From NCBI GenBank assembly GCA_937924505.1, contig CALDSR010000004.1, positions 124,001 through 188,000 of the forward strand: DNA of 64,000 nt, written 5' to 3'. The notes under the pieces were generated by a model, which worked only from the letters and a program-made list of their open reading frames with translations, made no database searches and was not told where the DNA came from. The stretch comes from an uncultured Granulosicoccus sp. GTDB taxonomy: Bacteria; Pseudomonadota; Gammaproteobacteria; Granulosicoccales; Granulosicoccaceae. The position numbers and the translations under genes are program-made. Position 1 is the stretch's first letter, and each line of letters begins with the position of its first letter. Below are positions 15,084-23,885 of this stretch, in pieces.

Positions 15084-16493
15084 TTAAGCGATTCGTTCAA
15101 GTTTTAGTAAATCTGTCGTTTTTCCGCGTTTGGCTGCCGCGGCTCTGGCGCCAAAGTCTTTTCGGAGTTTTTTTGCCAGTACTTTCATTGATGATTTCTC
15201 GCCGTGTACCAGTAGAACCGGCGGGCGATTCTTGAAGTTTCCATACCAGGTCAGCATGCCGTCCTGATCAGCGTGGGCTGACAGACCACCAACAGTATGA
15301 ATGCTTGCCCGCACTTTGATTCGCTCACGCCAGAGCTTGATCGTATCATCGCCATCGACGAGTCGACGTCCAATTGTGCCCGGTGACTGGTACCCGGCAA
15401 TGATCACATGGGCGTCCGGCCGCCAAAGATTATGCTTCAAATGATGCAGTATGCGGCCGCCGTTACACATGCCGCTGCCAGCGACCACGATAGCGCCGGA
15501 TGGCATCGCATTGATGGCTCGAGATTCATCAGCGGTGCGAGAGAATTTCAAATTAGGCATCGCGAGCAAGGGGCCGTTCTGTTTATAGAATTCGGCTGCT
15601 TCCTCATCGTAGAGCCCGATGTGTTTCAGATAGACTTCGCTGGCTTCTATCGCCATGGGGCTATCCAAAAATATTTTCCACGGCGCAAGGTTCCACTCCT
15701 TGAAGTATCGAGCCATGGTGTAAAGAATCATCTGGCTTCGTCCTACCGCAAAAGCCGGAATCAGAATGTTGCCGCGAGTGGCCGTGACCGCGTTAGCAAT
15801 GTCGCTGACCTCGGCCAGCGTGTCGTTCCAGTCTCGGTGTTCACGATTGCCATAGGTACTTTCCATAAGTACCAGGTCCGCATCTTCGAGTTTGTGAAAG
15901 TCTCGCAGTATCGGTGCACCTCGATGACCAAGGTCGCCGCTGAACACGACCTTGCGTGTCTCCGCGCCTTCGGTCAGTGTAAGTTCCACCATCGCGGAGC
16001 CAATGATATGCCCCGCGTCGAACAGTTGCACGGTGACACCTTGCGCGATCTCCACAGGCTTTCGGTAGGGGAGTGGTTCGAGGCGCTTTAGTGTCTTTCC
16101 AACATCATCAGATTCGTACAAGGGTGATAGCAGTGGTTTGCCTTCGCGTTTGCGCCGCTTGTTCCGGCGTTCCACATCACGAGCGTTCAAATGGGCTGAG
16201 TCTTTCAACAGGATGTTGACAAGATCACAACTGGCAGGGTGGGAGTAGATTCGGCCCTTGAACCCCTGCTTGATCAGAATGGGCAAACGGCCACTGTGAT
16301 CAATATGCGCGTGGCTGAGAACAACAGCGTCCAGTTCGGCCGGATTGAACGGGAAGGGATCGTGGTTGCGCAGCTCGTCCTTTTTGCGTCCCTGGATCAG
16401 CCCACAGTCGAGCAGAACTTTAGTGTCACCTGCCTCCAGAAGATGGCAGGAGCCTGTTACTTCTTCAGTCGCACCGTAGCTCGTCAGTTTCAT
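15084..16493 (-). CDS. MBL-fold/beta-CASP exonuclease-like protein (CPSF/RNA-specificity type)
   Basis: 469 aa. The metallo-beta-lactamase motif HAHIDHSGRLP is at residues 61-70 and binds two zinc ions in this family. Other motifs: FDAGHIIGSAMVEL, VVFSGDLGHRGAPIL, and the beta-CASP part with IPAFAVGRSQMILY, then VAGSGMCNGGRILHHL and the late GGLSAHADQDGML. This is the bacterial relative of CPSF-73, annotated as an RNA-processing exonuclease. The likely role is RNA turnover or processing. It is divergent from rlmKL with a 78-bp shared promoter region. Confidence 0.93.
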   Translation of the reverse strand: MKLTSYGATEEVTGSCHLLEAGDTKVLLDCGLIQGRKKDELRNHDPFPFNPAELDAVVLSHAHIDHSGRLPILIKQGFKGRIYSHPASCDLVNILLKDSAHLNARDVERRNKRRKREGKPLLSPLYESDDVGKTLKRLEPLPYRKPVEIAQGVTVQLFDAGHIIGSAMVELTLTEGAETRKVVFSGDLGHRGAPILRDFHKLEDADLVLMESTYGNREHRDWNDTLAEVSDIANAVTATRGNILIPAFAVGRSQMILYTMARYFKEWNLAPWKIFLDSPMAIEASEVYLKHIGLYDEEAAEFYKQNGPLLAMPNLKFSRTADESRAINAMPSGAIVVAGSGMCNGGRILHHLKHNLWRPDAHVIIAGYQSPGTIGRRLVDGDDTIKLWRERIKVRASIHTVGGLSAHADQDGMLTWYGNFKNRPPVLLVHGEKSSMKVLAKKLRKDFGARAAAAKRGKTTDLLKLERIA

Positions 16494-16571
16494 GGCATTT
16501 TGTCTTCCGCCGTCCTGCGGCGATTGTCCGCGTATATACTGCTGCCATTGTAGCGATTTCCCGCCCCGTTA

Positions 16572-18737
16572 ATGATTCAATTCTATGCCACCTGTGCGTC
16601 TGGTCTGGCACCGCTTCTGGCAGACGAACTGACAGCCATCGGCCTCAGCGGGGTGCGGCGGGCAGGAGCCGGAGCCAGCTTTACCGGAACGGTGGAAGAT
16701 GCCTACCGAGCTTGTCTGTGGTCACGACTCGCCAATCGGGTGTTATTGCCGCTGCATCGCTCAGCGGCCGAGACGCCTGAAGCACTGTACGCGGGCGTTC
16801 GAGAGATTGACTGGTCTGAGCATATGCTGGCCAGCAACACACTTGCCGTCGACTTCTTTTCGGCCCATTCGAGCATTACGCATACGCAGTTTGGGTCGCA
16901 AAAAGTCAAGGATGCCATTGTCGATCAGTTTCGCGAAGCCAGTGGCGATCGACCGAACGTCGATCGTGATCAGCCGGATATACGAGCCAACGTTTATGTC
17001 TTCAAGGACGAGGCGCGTATCGGGCTTGACCTGTCGGGAGACAGTTTGCACCGTCGCGGTTATCGACGTGAGGGCGGGAGAGCGCCGCTGAAGGAAAATC
17101 TGGCGGCCGGTCTACTGATGCTCGCTGAGTGGCCACGTCGATTTAAACAGGGAGAACCCTTTGTCGATCCCATGTGTGGCTCTGGAACGCTGGCGATTGA
17201 AGCTGCATTGATCGCAGGCAACATTCCGCCTGCCTGGTCACGTGACTACTTTGGATTTAGCGCGTGGCGCAAGCACGATCAATCGCAATGGGTAAAGATG
17301 CGAGATGAGGCTGAAGCGGCAAGACGCCCCATTGAAGTCGAGATTGTGGCAAGTGATCATTCCTCAGCGGTTCTTGAAGAATGTCGATTGAACGTATCTG
17401 TTGCAGGCCTTGACGATAACATCAGCATAAGGCAACACGATGTACTCAAGCACGGTATCTACAAGTCCGCATCGTCGAAAGGGCTCATGCTGACCAACCC
17501 TCCTTATGGTGAACGTTTGAAAACGGATGATCATTTCTACGCCTCACTCGGTCAGGCATTGAGTCGTCACTATGGTGGATGGTCGTGTCATGTGTTTACC
17601 GCGACAAGTGCGCCGTGGCGTCAAATGGCGCTGCAATTGAATCCGGTACTTGAGATCAAAAATGGTGGCATGGATTGTGTGCTACTTGGTGGAGATATTC
17701 CCTCAACCCGAGCGCCGCAGGATGGTGCAATTGATGTCACCGCGTTTTCCAACCGCGTCAAGAAAAACGCTCGCTCACTCAAGGGTTGGGTAAAGCGGTC
17801 GGATCTACAAGCTTATCGCTTGTATGATGCTGATTTGCCCGATTTTTCTGTTGCCATCGACATCTATAATGCTGACGACAAGCATTGTCTGGTTCAGGAA
17901 TACAAAGCACCGAGGACGGTCAATATCGCTGTCGCAGCGGATAGACTCGCCGCCATCATGGCTTGCTTGCCAGCTCTTTTGGATATACCGCCGCAGAATG
18001 TTCACTTACGCTTGCGTGAACGTCAAGGGGGCACCTCGCAATACAACAAAACAGACAGTACCCAGTCAGTTGTATCAACGGTAGAGGAATATGGCGCTCG
18101 TTATGAAGTCAACTTCACCGACTATCTCGATACCGGGCTCTTTCTGGATCATCGACCTGTGCGTCGCCATATCCAGCAGTCAATCAAGGGTGGACGTTTT
18201 CTAAATTTGTTTGCCTACACCGCCACTGCGACGGTCGCTGCTGTACTGGGAGGGGCTCGAGCCAGCGTCTCGGTTGATTTGTCGAAAACCTATTGTGACT
18301 GGGCCAGACGTAACCTTGACAATAACAACGCTGATCCCGTTAGCCATCAAGTGTTTCGTCAGGATGTCATGGGGTGGCTTGACAGCGACGCTGCTAAAAG
18401 CCTTGAGCCATTTGATATGATCCTGCTGGACCCGCCCACGTTCTCGAATTCCAACTCGGTCGAAAAGGACTGGAACGTTCAGGAGCACCATGTTGATGCG
18501 ATCAGGGCATGTCTTGAGTTACTGGCGCCAGGTGGTGTTCTAATATTTTCCAACAATTTTCGAAAATTCAAACTCGATGAAGCCGAACTCACCTCATCCG
18601 TGCCGAATCCGGATGATATCGAGATCGAAGACCGGAGTCGCTGGTCAATTGACAAGGACTTTCAACGCAACAGTCGCGTACATCAATGCTGGTTTGTCAT
18701 GAAAAGTCCGCATCCCCGGTCCTTGAAGACCGGGTAG
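16572..18737 (+). CDS. rlmKL: Bifunctional 23S rRNA (guanine) methyltransferase RlmKL
   Basis: 721 aa, the fused two-enzyme form known in gammaproteobacteria. The N-terminal half has a THUMP domain, then DPMCGSGTLAIEAALIAGNIPPAW and the catalytic NPPYGERL of the RlmL part, which makes m2G2445. The C-terminal half (YLDTGLFLDHRPVR, FLNLFAYTATATVAA, LLDPPTFSNS) is the RlmK part, which makes m7G2069. Both use S-adenosylmethionine. The ATG at 16572 gives the expected MIQFYATCASGLAPLLADEL. A hairpin overlaps the last codons. Confidence 0.96.
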   Translation: MIQFYATCASGLAPLLADELTAIGLSGVRRAGAGASFTGTVEDAYRACLWSRLANRVLLPLHRSAAETPEALYAGVREIDWSEHMLASNTLAVDFFSAHSSITHTQFGSQKVKDAIVDQFREASGDRPNVDRDQPDIRANVYVFKDEARIGLDLSGDSLHRRGYRREGGRAPLKENLAAGLLMLAEWPRRFKQGEPFVDPMCGSGTLAIEAALIAGNIPPAWSRDYFGFSAWRKHDQSQWVKMRDEAEAARRPIEVEIVASDHSSAVLEECRLNVSVAGLDDNISIRQHDVLKHGIYKSASSKGLMLTNPPYGERLKTDDHFYASLGQALSRHYGGWSCHVFTATSAPWRQMALQLNPVLEIKNGGMDCVLLGGDIPSTRAPQDGAIDVTAFSNRVKKNARSLKGWVKRSDLQAYRLYDADLPDFSVAIDIYNADDKHCLVQEYKAPRTVNIAVAADRLAAIMACLPALLDIPPQNVHLRLRERQGGTSQYNKTDSTQSVVSTVEEYGARYEVNFTDYLDTGLFLDHRPVRRHIQQSIKGGRFLNLFAYTATATVAAVLGGARASVSVDLSKTYCDWARRNLDNNNADPVSHQVFRQDVMGWLDSDAAKSLEPFDMILLDPPTFSNSNSVEKDWNVQEHHVDAIRACLELLAPGGVLIFSNNFRKFKLDEAELTSSVPNPDDIEIEDRSRWSIDKDFQRNSRVHQCWFVMKSPHPRSLKTG
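18715..18734 (+). terminator. GC-rich hairpin inside the last codons of rlmKL
   Basis: CCCGGTC-CTTGAA-GACCGGG, a perfect 7-bp stem ending one base before the stop codon TAG (18735-18737). No T run follows. It may act as a 3' stabilising structure or weak terminator ahead of sohB. Confidence 0.4.
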
Positions 18738-18814
18738 CATTGTCTGAGTCAGATTTGTACACGCATCGGCAACGTTGCATGTCTCGTTAGCTATGATTTT
18801 TATCGGAGAACCGT

Positions 18815-19912
18815 GTGGCTGAATTTTTCTTCAACTATGGATTATTTTTTCTGAAGACCTTGACCTTTGTCATCGCGGTAATTGCGATTGTCACGGTTAT
18901 CGTATCCGCTGCAGCTCGTCGTCCCTCGGGTGGTGACAAGGACGGGCATATTGAAATTCTCAAATATAATGAACGCCTGGATGATATGGCCGAAGCGCTG
19001 TCATTTTCCATGCTCGAACCCATTGAGCAAAAACATGCGCTAAAGGACAAGAAGGCGACGGAAAAAGCGGAAAAGAAAGCAGCAAAAGCGGCTGCGAAAC
19101 GCGCGAAAAAACAACGTGGTTCTGGTGAAACCGTCCTGAATGAGCCGACTCGAAAACGTGTGTATGTACTCGATTTCGACGGCGATATCCGTGCCAGCGA
19201 TGTTGAGAAGTTGCGTCGGGAAATCACCGCGGTTCTGACTACCGCCACCGCCGATGATGAAGTTGTGGTCAAGGTTGAAAGTGGTGGCGGTATGGTGACA
19301 TCTTACGGTTTGGCGGCTTCACAGCTGGATCGTTTGCGCAAGAAAAAAATCCCGTTGACGATTTGTGTCGACAAGGTGGCTGCCAGCGGTGGTTATATGA
19401 TGGCTTGCGTCGCAGACAAGCTTGTGGCGGCCCCGTTTGCTGTGCTCGGTTCTATCGGTGTGGTCGCGCAGATTCCCAATTTTCATCGCTTGCTGAAGCA
19501 ATTCAATATTGACTTCGAATTGTTGACGGCAGGCAAGTACAAACGAACCCTGACACTTTTTGGCGAAAATACCGATGAGGCACGTTCGAAATTTCTCGAG
19601 GATATTGAGCGTATACATCAACAGTTCAAGGCCTATGTCGGGGAGCGTCGACCATCGCTGGACATAGAGAAGGTTGCAACAGGTGAGATCTGGTCTGGTC
19701 AGGATGTGCTGGATCTGGATCTGGCTGATCAACTGTCTACCAGTGACGAGTATCTGGTAGAGGCCTGTAGTGAGTGTGATGTACTGATGGTGAGCTACAA
19801 GGAAAAGAAAAGCCTGATGACTCGATTCAATCTTGGCGTTCAACACGGCATCGATAGCCTGTTGATGAGGTGGTTGGACAGGCTGATGAAAGGGCGGTTT
19901 TCGGCAAGCTGA
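18815..19912 (+). CDS. sohB: Inner-membrane serine protease SohB (S49 family)
   Basis: 365 aa. One N-terminal helix (FLKTLTFVIAVIAIVTVIVSAAA) anchors it; a Lys/Ala-rich linker (residues about 80-108) follows, then the S49 protease fold. The nucleophile is the serine of VAASGGYMMACVADK and the general base is likely the lysine of LTAGKYKR, as in SppA/SohB. The start is a GTG at 18815 with GGAGA upstream. The active site faces the periplasm in studied members. Its physiological substrates are unclear. It converges on the acyl-CoA ligase gene with a 34-bp gap. Confidence 0.93.
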   Translation: MAEFFFNYGLFFLKTLTFVIAVIAIVTVIVSAAARRPSGGDKDGHIEILKYNERLDDMAEALSFSMLEPIEQKHALKDKKATEKAEKKAAKAAAKRAKKQRGSGETVLNEPTRKRVYVLDFDGDIRASDVEKLRREITAVLTTATADDEVVVKVESGGGMVTSYGLAASQLDRLRKKKIPLTICVDKVAASGGYMMACVADKLVAAPFAVLGSIGVVAQIPNFHRLLKQFNIDFELLTAGKYKRTLTLFGENTDEARSKFLEDIERIHQQFKAYVGERRPSLDIEKVATGEIWSGQDVLDLDLADQLSTSDEYLVEACSECDVLMVSYKEKKSLMTRFNLGVQHGIDSLLMRWLDRLMKGRFSAS

Positions 19913-19946
19913 TTTTCAGTCGACGTCCAGAGAAGGTAATCTTTGA

Positions 19947-21665
19947 CTAGATCTGATTCGTCCACTCGCGCAACTGAAATTTCTGAATTTTGCCGGTAGA
20001 TGTTTTCGGCAAGTCACGAAATACCACGTGCTTTGGACACTTGAAGTGCGCAAGACGATCTCTACACCAATCGATAAGCGCTTGCTCACTGACCTTGCTG
20101 TCTGCCTTGAGTTCGACGAAGGCGCAGGGTACTTCGCCCCAGTGATCGTCCGCTTTAGCGGCAACCGCTGCATCGAGTACCGCAGGGTGTGAGTACAGTG
20201 TGTTTTCGATTTCGATGGACGAGATATTCTCGCCACCGGAAATGATGATGTCTTTGGCGCGATCGAGAATTCGCAAGTATCCGTCCGCGTCCATGACGGC
20301 AAGATCGCCACTGTGAAACCAACCGCCGCGAAAGGCGGCTTCGTTAGCTTCCTTGTTCAGGAAATAACCACGCATCACAATATTGCCGCGAAACATGATC
20401 TCGCCGATAGTGGTGCCATCACGCGGTACTGGTTTCATGGTTTCCGGGTCCATGACATCCAGACCCTCCAATACCTGATAACGCACACCTTGTCGCGATT
20501 TCAAGCCTGCACGTTCGTCATCAGGCAGTGCGTTCCATTCTGGTTTCCAGGCGCAGATAACAGCCGGGCCATAGGTCTCGGTCAAACCATAAACATGCGT
20601 TATGTCAAAACCAAGTCTCTCGACTGCTGACAGCACACTTGCTGGTGGTGGTGCTGCTGCAGTCATGACCTTGACAGTATGTGGCATGGGTTTGATTTCA
20701 TTATCGGCGGCATTGATAATGAAGTTAAGAATTATCGGTGCACCGCAGAAGTGTGTAACGCCGTGAGTTTCGATCGCACCATATATGACTGCCGCATCAA
20801 TTTTACGTGTGCAGATACTAGTGCCTGCATTTGCGGCCAATGTCCATGGGAAACACCAGCCATTGCAATGAAACATGGGTAGCGTCCACAGGTATACAGG
20901 GTGCATCGGCATGTTCCAACCAGTTATATTTGACACAGCGTTGAGCATGGCACCGCGATGATGATAAACAACCCCTTTCGGATTGCCGGTTGTTCCCGAT
21001 GTGTAGTTCAGTGATATCGACTGCCACTCATCGGCCGGTAATTGCCACTGCCAGTCTGGATCGATCGCAGGCAAACTGGGTTGGTCTGTGCTTGATGTCG
21101 AGTCCTGTGTGACGAACTCCTCGTAAGTAACATCACTGACAGGATCACCGGTTGCTTCGCTATCGTCAATGCAGATCAACATCGGCGGAGCTGCCTTTGG
21201 TGTATCGCCTGCGCTAGCGGTTTCTTTCATCAACTCGAGTGCTTGTTGAACGGTTGCTGTCGAATCGCGGTCAACAAAAATCAACTTGGCTCCACCGTGC
21301 TGAAGTATGTAGCTGATAGTGGTCGCTTCGAGTCGGGTATTGATAGCGTTGAGAATCGCGCCACTCATCGGTACGCTGAAGTGCAATTCAAACAAGGCTG
21401 GAATGTTAGGTGCGATCACGGCGACCACATCACCGGTTTCAATGCCTAGTGCATGCAATCGGGCTGCAGCGATTTTGCAGCGCGAGTAAACATCTTGCCA
21501 GCTCAGTCGTTGATCGGAATGTACAATCGCAAGCTGATCCGGATAGACCTCAGCAGCACGGCTCAGAAAACTCAGGGGTGACAATGGCGTGTAATTCGCC
21601 GCGTTAGGTGGCAATGGCACACTGCCGTCACCCGGTTGTATGTTTCGCGAATCAATCATTGTCAT
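19947..21665 (-). CDS. Acyl-CoA synthetase (AMP-binding, ANL superfamily)
   Basis: 572 aa. The AMP/phosphate-binding P-loop LNYTSGTTGNPKGVVYHHRG, the VYGLTETYGP motif, the hinge GWFHSGDLAVMDADGYLRILDRAKDIIISGGENISS and the C-terminal catalytic lysine region KTSTGKIQKFQLR are all intact. It activates a carboxylic acid to acyl-AMP and then to acyl-CoA. The subgroup resembles medium- or long-chain fatty acyl and methylmercaptopropionyl-CoA ligases; the substrate cannot be set. It is divergent from a class III CoA-transferase only 39 bp away, so the two probably share control and work on related acyl groups. Confidence 0.92.
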   Translation of the reverse strand: MTMIDSRNIQPGDGSVPLPPNAANYTPLSPLSFLSRAAEVYPDQLAIVHSDQRLSWQDVYSRCKIAAARLHALGIETGDVVAVIAPNIPALFELHFSVPMSGAILNAINTRLEATTISYILQHGGAKLIFVDRDSTATVQQALELMKETASAGDTPKAAPPMLICIDDSEATGDPVSDVTYEEFVTQDSTSSTDQPSLPAIDPDWQWQLPADEWQSISLNYTSGTTGNPKGVVYHHRGAMLNAVSNITGWNMPMHPVYLWTLPMFHCNGWCFPWTLAANAGTSICTRKIDAAVIYGAIETHGVTHFCGAPIILNFIINAADNEIKPMPHTVKVMTAAAPPPASVLSAVERLGFDITHVYGLTETYGPAVICAWKPEWNALPDDERAGLKSRQGVRYQVLEGLDVMDPETMKPVPRDGTTIGEIMFRGNIVMRGYFLNKEANEAAFRGGWFHSGDLAVMDADGYLRILDRAKDIIISGGENISSIEIENTLYSHPAVLDAAVAAKADDHWGEVPCAFVELKADSKVSEQALIDWCRDRLAHFKCPKHVVFRDLPKTSTGKIQKFQLREWTNQI

Positions 21666-21704
21666 GCTATATGTGGGTGATCAGGATTCCGTGTTTACAA
21701 TACT

Positions 21705-22916
21705 ATGAACGATGACGCAGCCAACGACAATCAGGTACTGCACGGGATCCGTGTGCTGGAGATGGGGCAGCTGATCGCCGGGCCCTTTGCAGGACAGATG
21801 CTGGCTGCCTTTGGCGCCGAAGTCATCAAGATCGAACCGCCCCGGCGGGGTGACCCTTTACGCACATGGCGCGTTCTCGACGAGGAGGGTACCTCCTACT
21901 GGTGGCGCAGTATTGCCAGGAACAAAAAATCCGTGACACTGGATCTTGGGAACCCCGTCGGTCGTGATATTGCCCGTCGACTAATGTGCGCAAGCGATGT
22001 GGTAGTAGAAAATTTTCGCCCAGGTCGCATGGAGTCGTGGGGGCTCGGCCCAGAGGACATTCGCAAGGATAATCCGGAATTGATTTATACACGTGTGTCA
22101 GGCTATGGCCAAACGGGTCCGTATGCCAGTCGTCCGGGTTTCGCCTCAGCGTGCGAGGGCGTTGCTGGTTTGAGGTATGTCAATGGACACCCCGGTGAGA
22201 CGCCGGTACGACTCAACCTCAGTCTCGGCGATACGCTCGCTGGCATGCATGCCATGTTGGGTACCTTGCTGGCCTTGTTCAACCGTCAAGCAGGGCGCGG
22301 TGGGCAGAGTGTCGATGTATCGATCGTTGAAAGCATATTCAACATGCTTGAAGGTGTTTATCCTGAATACGATGGTCGGGGCGTGGTGCGTGAACCTTCG
22401 GGTTCGACGTTGACCGGTATCGTTCCGACCAACACTTATCGGTGTCGCGACGGTCGTTTTATTGTCATCGGTGGAAACGGTGATTCGATCTTCAAGCGCT
22501 TGATGACCATGATTGGACGTGCAGATTTTGCCAGTGATCCGCGTATGCAAGACAACATTGGTCGGGTCAAGTGCGAGCGAGAGATTGATCAAGCATTAAA
22601 GGACTGGACGTCTGGACTCGATGCAGAAATCGCGTTACAGCATCTGGACCAGGTAGATGTCCCGGCTGGTCCGATCAATTCCATTCGTGAGATTGCCGAA
22701 GATCCTCACTTCATGGCTCGCGGTGCCTTTGAGCCGGTTATGGTGAACGGCAAACCTCGCCACTTGCCGGCAGTTCACCCAAAATTGGATGCGACGCCGG
22801 CCGTGACGCGTTGGCCGGGGCCTGAAATTGGTGAGCACACGAACGAAGTCTTGCAAGACTGGTTAGGCGTCAGCGATGTCGAAGTTGAGAACTGGCGCAC
22901 ATCAAAAATCCTGTAA
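21705..22916 (+). CDS. Class III CoA-transferase (CaiB/BaiF family)
   Basis: 403 aa. Typical features: GIRVLEMGQLIAGPFAGQMLAAFGAEVIKIEPPRRGDPLR at the N-terminus, VVENFRPGRMESWGLG, and the catalytic aspartate D176 in LGDTLAGMHAMLG. These enzymes move CoA between carboxylic acids through an aspartyl-CoA thioester and commonly act in carnitine, formyl, succinyl or aromatic acid pathways. The substrate is unknown here. It is divergent from the acyl-CoA ligase; the short shared spacer suggests joint regulation. Confidence 0.93.
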   Translation: MNDDAANDNQVLHGIRVLEMGQLIAGPFAGQMLAAFGAEVIKIEPPRRGDPLRTWRVLDEEGTSYWWRSIARNKKSVTLDLGNPVGRDIARRLMCASDVVVENFRPGRMESWGLGPEDIRKDNPELIYTRVSGYGQTGPYASRPGFASACEGVAGLRYVNGHPGETPVRLNLSLGDTLAGMHAMLGTLLALFNRQAGRGGQSVDVSIVESIFNMLEGVYPEYDGRGVVREPSGSTLTGIVPTNTYRCRDGRFIVIGGNGDSIFKRLMTMIGRADFASDPRMQDNIGRVKCEREIDQALKDWTSGLDAEIALQHLDQVDVPAGPINSIREIAEDPHFMARGAFEPVMVNGKPRHLPAVHPKLDATPAVTRWPGPEIGEHTNEVLQDWLGVSDVEVENWRTSKIL

Positions 22917-23038
22917 ACCATCGTTCAGCCGATTCTTCCTCGATATGCAGTGCACTGGCGCAAACTATTGTCCGTAGTGCGTCAAGAAGCCCAAGAACAC
23001 GTCGATACGAGCAACAGGTAAGTTAGGAGTGTTCGACA

Positions 23039-23512
23039 TTGGAAAGTTCTCCTTGGGTGCGCATTGGCATGGCGGCTGGGCTTTATCTGCTCGTCATCTG
23101 GGGCCATCTGTCGTTGGTCGAAGGGACTGCATTCGCAATCTTTTTCGCCTTCGTGATGGCTGCAATGCTTGTGTACTGGTCCGATCAGAGCGCACTTGAC
23201 GTCCGCGATAACGAAAGATTGATTGCCGCGCTTGGCGATTGTCAGGATCTGGATGAATTATCACCTGAAGAATGGCGACAACTATTCGACGCGGACCAAA
23301 TCATCGATAGCGTAGAGCCTGAGCACGCGTGGGACAAGTCCGATTCTCGGTTTGAATCTGACGCGCTGTTACCGATCGATCGTGAAACCTTGAGATCTGC
23401 CATGACTCGTCTTGATGCGATCAAGGTAGAGCTGAAGGCGCAATACGCTCAGCTTGGCAAGGACCAAACAGCTTGGCGTAGCGGTGATCGCTGGCGCTTT
23501 GACCGATTATAG
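23039..23512 (+). CDS. Small membrane protein of unknown function upstream of the HPt gene
   Basis: 157 aa. Two hydrophobic helices at the N-terminus (IGMAAGLYLLVIWGHLSLVE and FAIFFAFVMAAMLVYW) are followed by an acidic, soluble tail of about 100 residues (LDELSPEEWRQLFDAD and similar). I recognise no family. The start is TTG at 23039 with TAGGAG 9 nt upstream. It ends 13 nt before the HPt start and shares strand and spacing with the HPt and response-regulator genes, so it may be part of the same signalling operon, perhaps as a membrane input or anchor. Confidence 0.65.
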   Translation: MESSPWVRIGMAAGLYLLVIWGHLSLVEGTAFAIFFAFVMAAMLVYWSDQSALDVRDNERLIAALGDCQDLDELSPEEWRQLFDADQIIDSVEPEHAWDKSDSRFESDALLPIDRETLRSAMTRLDAIKVELKAQYAQLGKDQTAWRSGDRWRFDRL

Positions 23513-23525
23513 GGAGCCCGAGCAA

Positions 23526-23885
23526 ATGACCGATTTGATCAATAATCGCGCATTGGAAGCTATTAAGGCTTTGCAACGGCCCGGTAAGCCTGATCTATTG
23601 CAGATGGTTGTTGGTTTGTTTGAAACTGACGCGCCAAAAAATATTAATTCCTTACTCAGTGGTCTTGAGGCGAGTGATCTGGAGCTTGTCCGAACCTCAG
23701 CACATACCTTGAAATCCAGCAGTGCCTATCTCGGCGCCGATAGACTCTCAGCGCTTTGTCGCGACATTGAACAGGCTGCTCGCAGTGGCGATGAATCAAC
23801 GTGCGTGTCTTTGGCAAGCGATTTATCGACCTTGTTCGAGGATTCTCTTGCTGAGTTGCACTTGCGGGGGCGCAAAGCTGCCTGA
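23526..23885 (+). CDS. Histidine phosphotransfer (HPt) domain protein
   Basis: 119 aa single-domain protein. The phosphorylatable histidine lies in the HPt signature AHTLKSSSAYLGA, with the usual ETDAPKNINSLLSGL helix before it and RLSALCRDIEQAAR after. The ATG at 23526 has AGGGAG 10 nt upstream and gives a normal HPt length; a longer frame from 23454 overlaps the preceding gene and is unlikely. The stop overlaps the next start (TGATG), so it is translationally coupled to the REC-GGDEF-EAL regulator and very likely hands a phosphoryl group to it. No histidine kinase is adjacent. Confidence 0.9.
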   Translation: MTDLINNRALEAIKALQRPGKPDLLQMVVGLFETDAPKNINSLLSGLEASDLELVRTSAHTLKSSSAYLGADRLSALCRDIEQAARSGDESTCVSLASDLSTLFEDSLAELHLRGRKAA

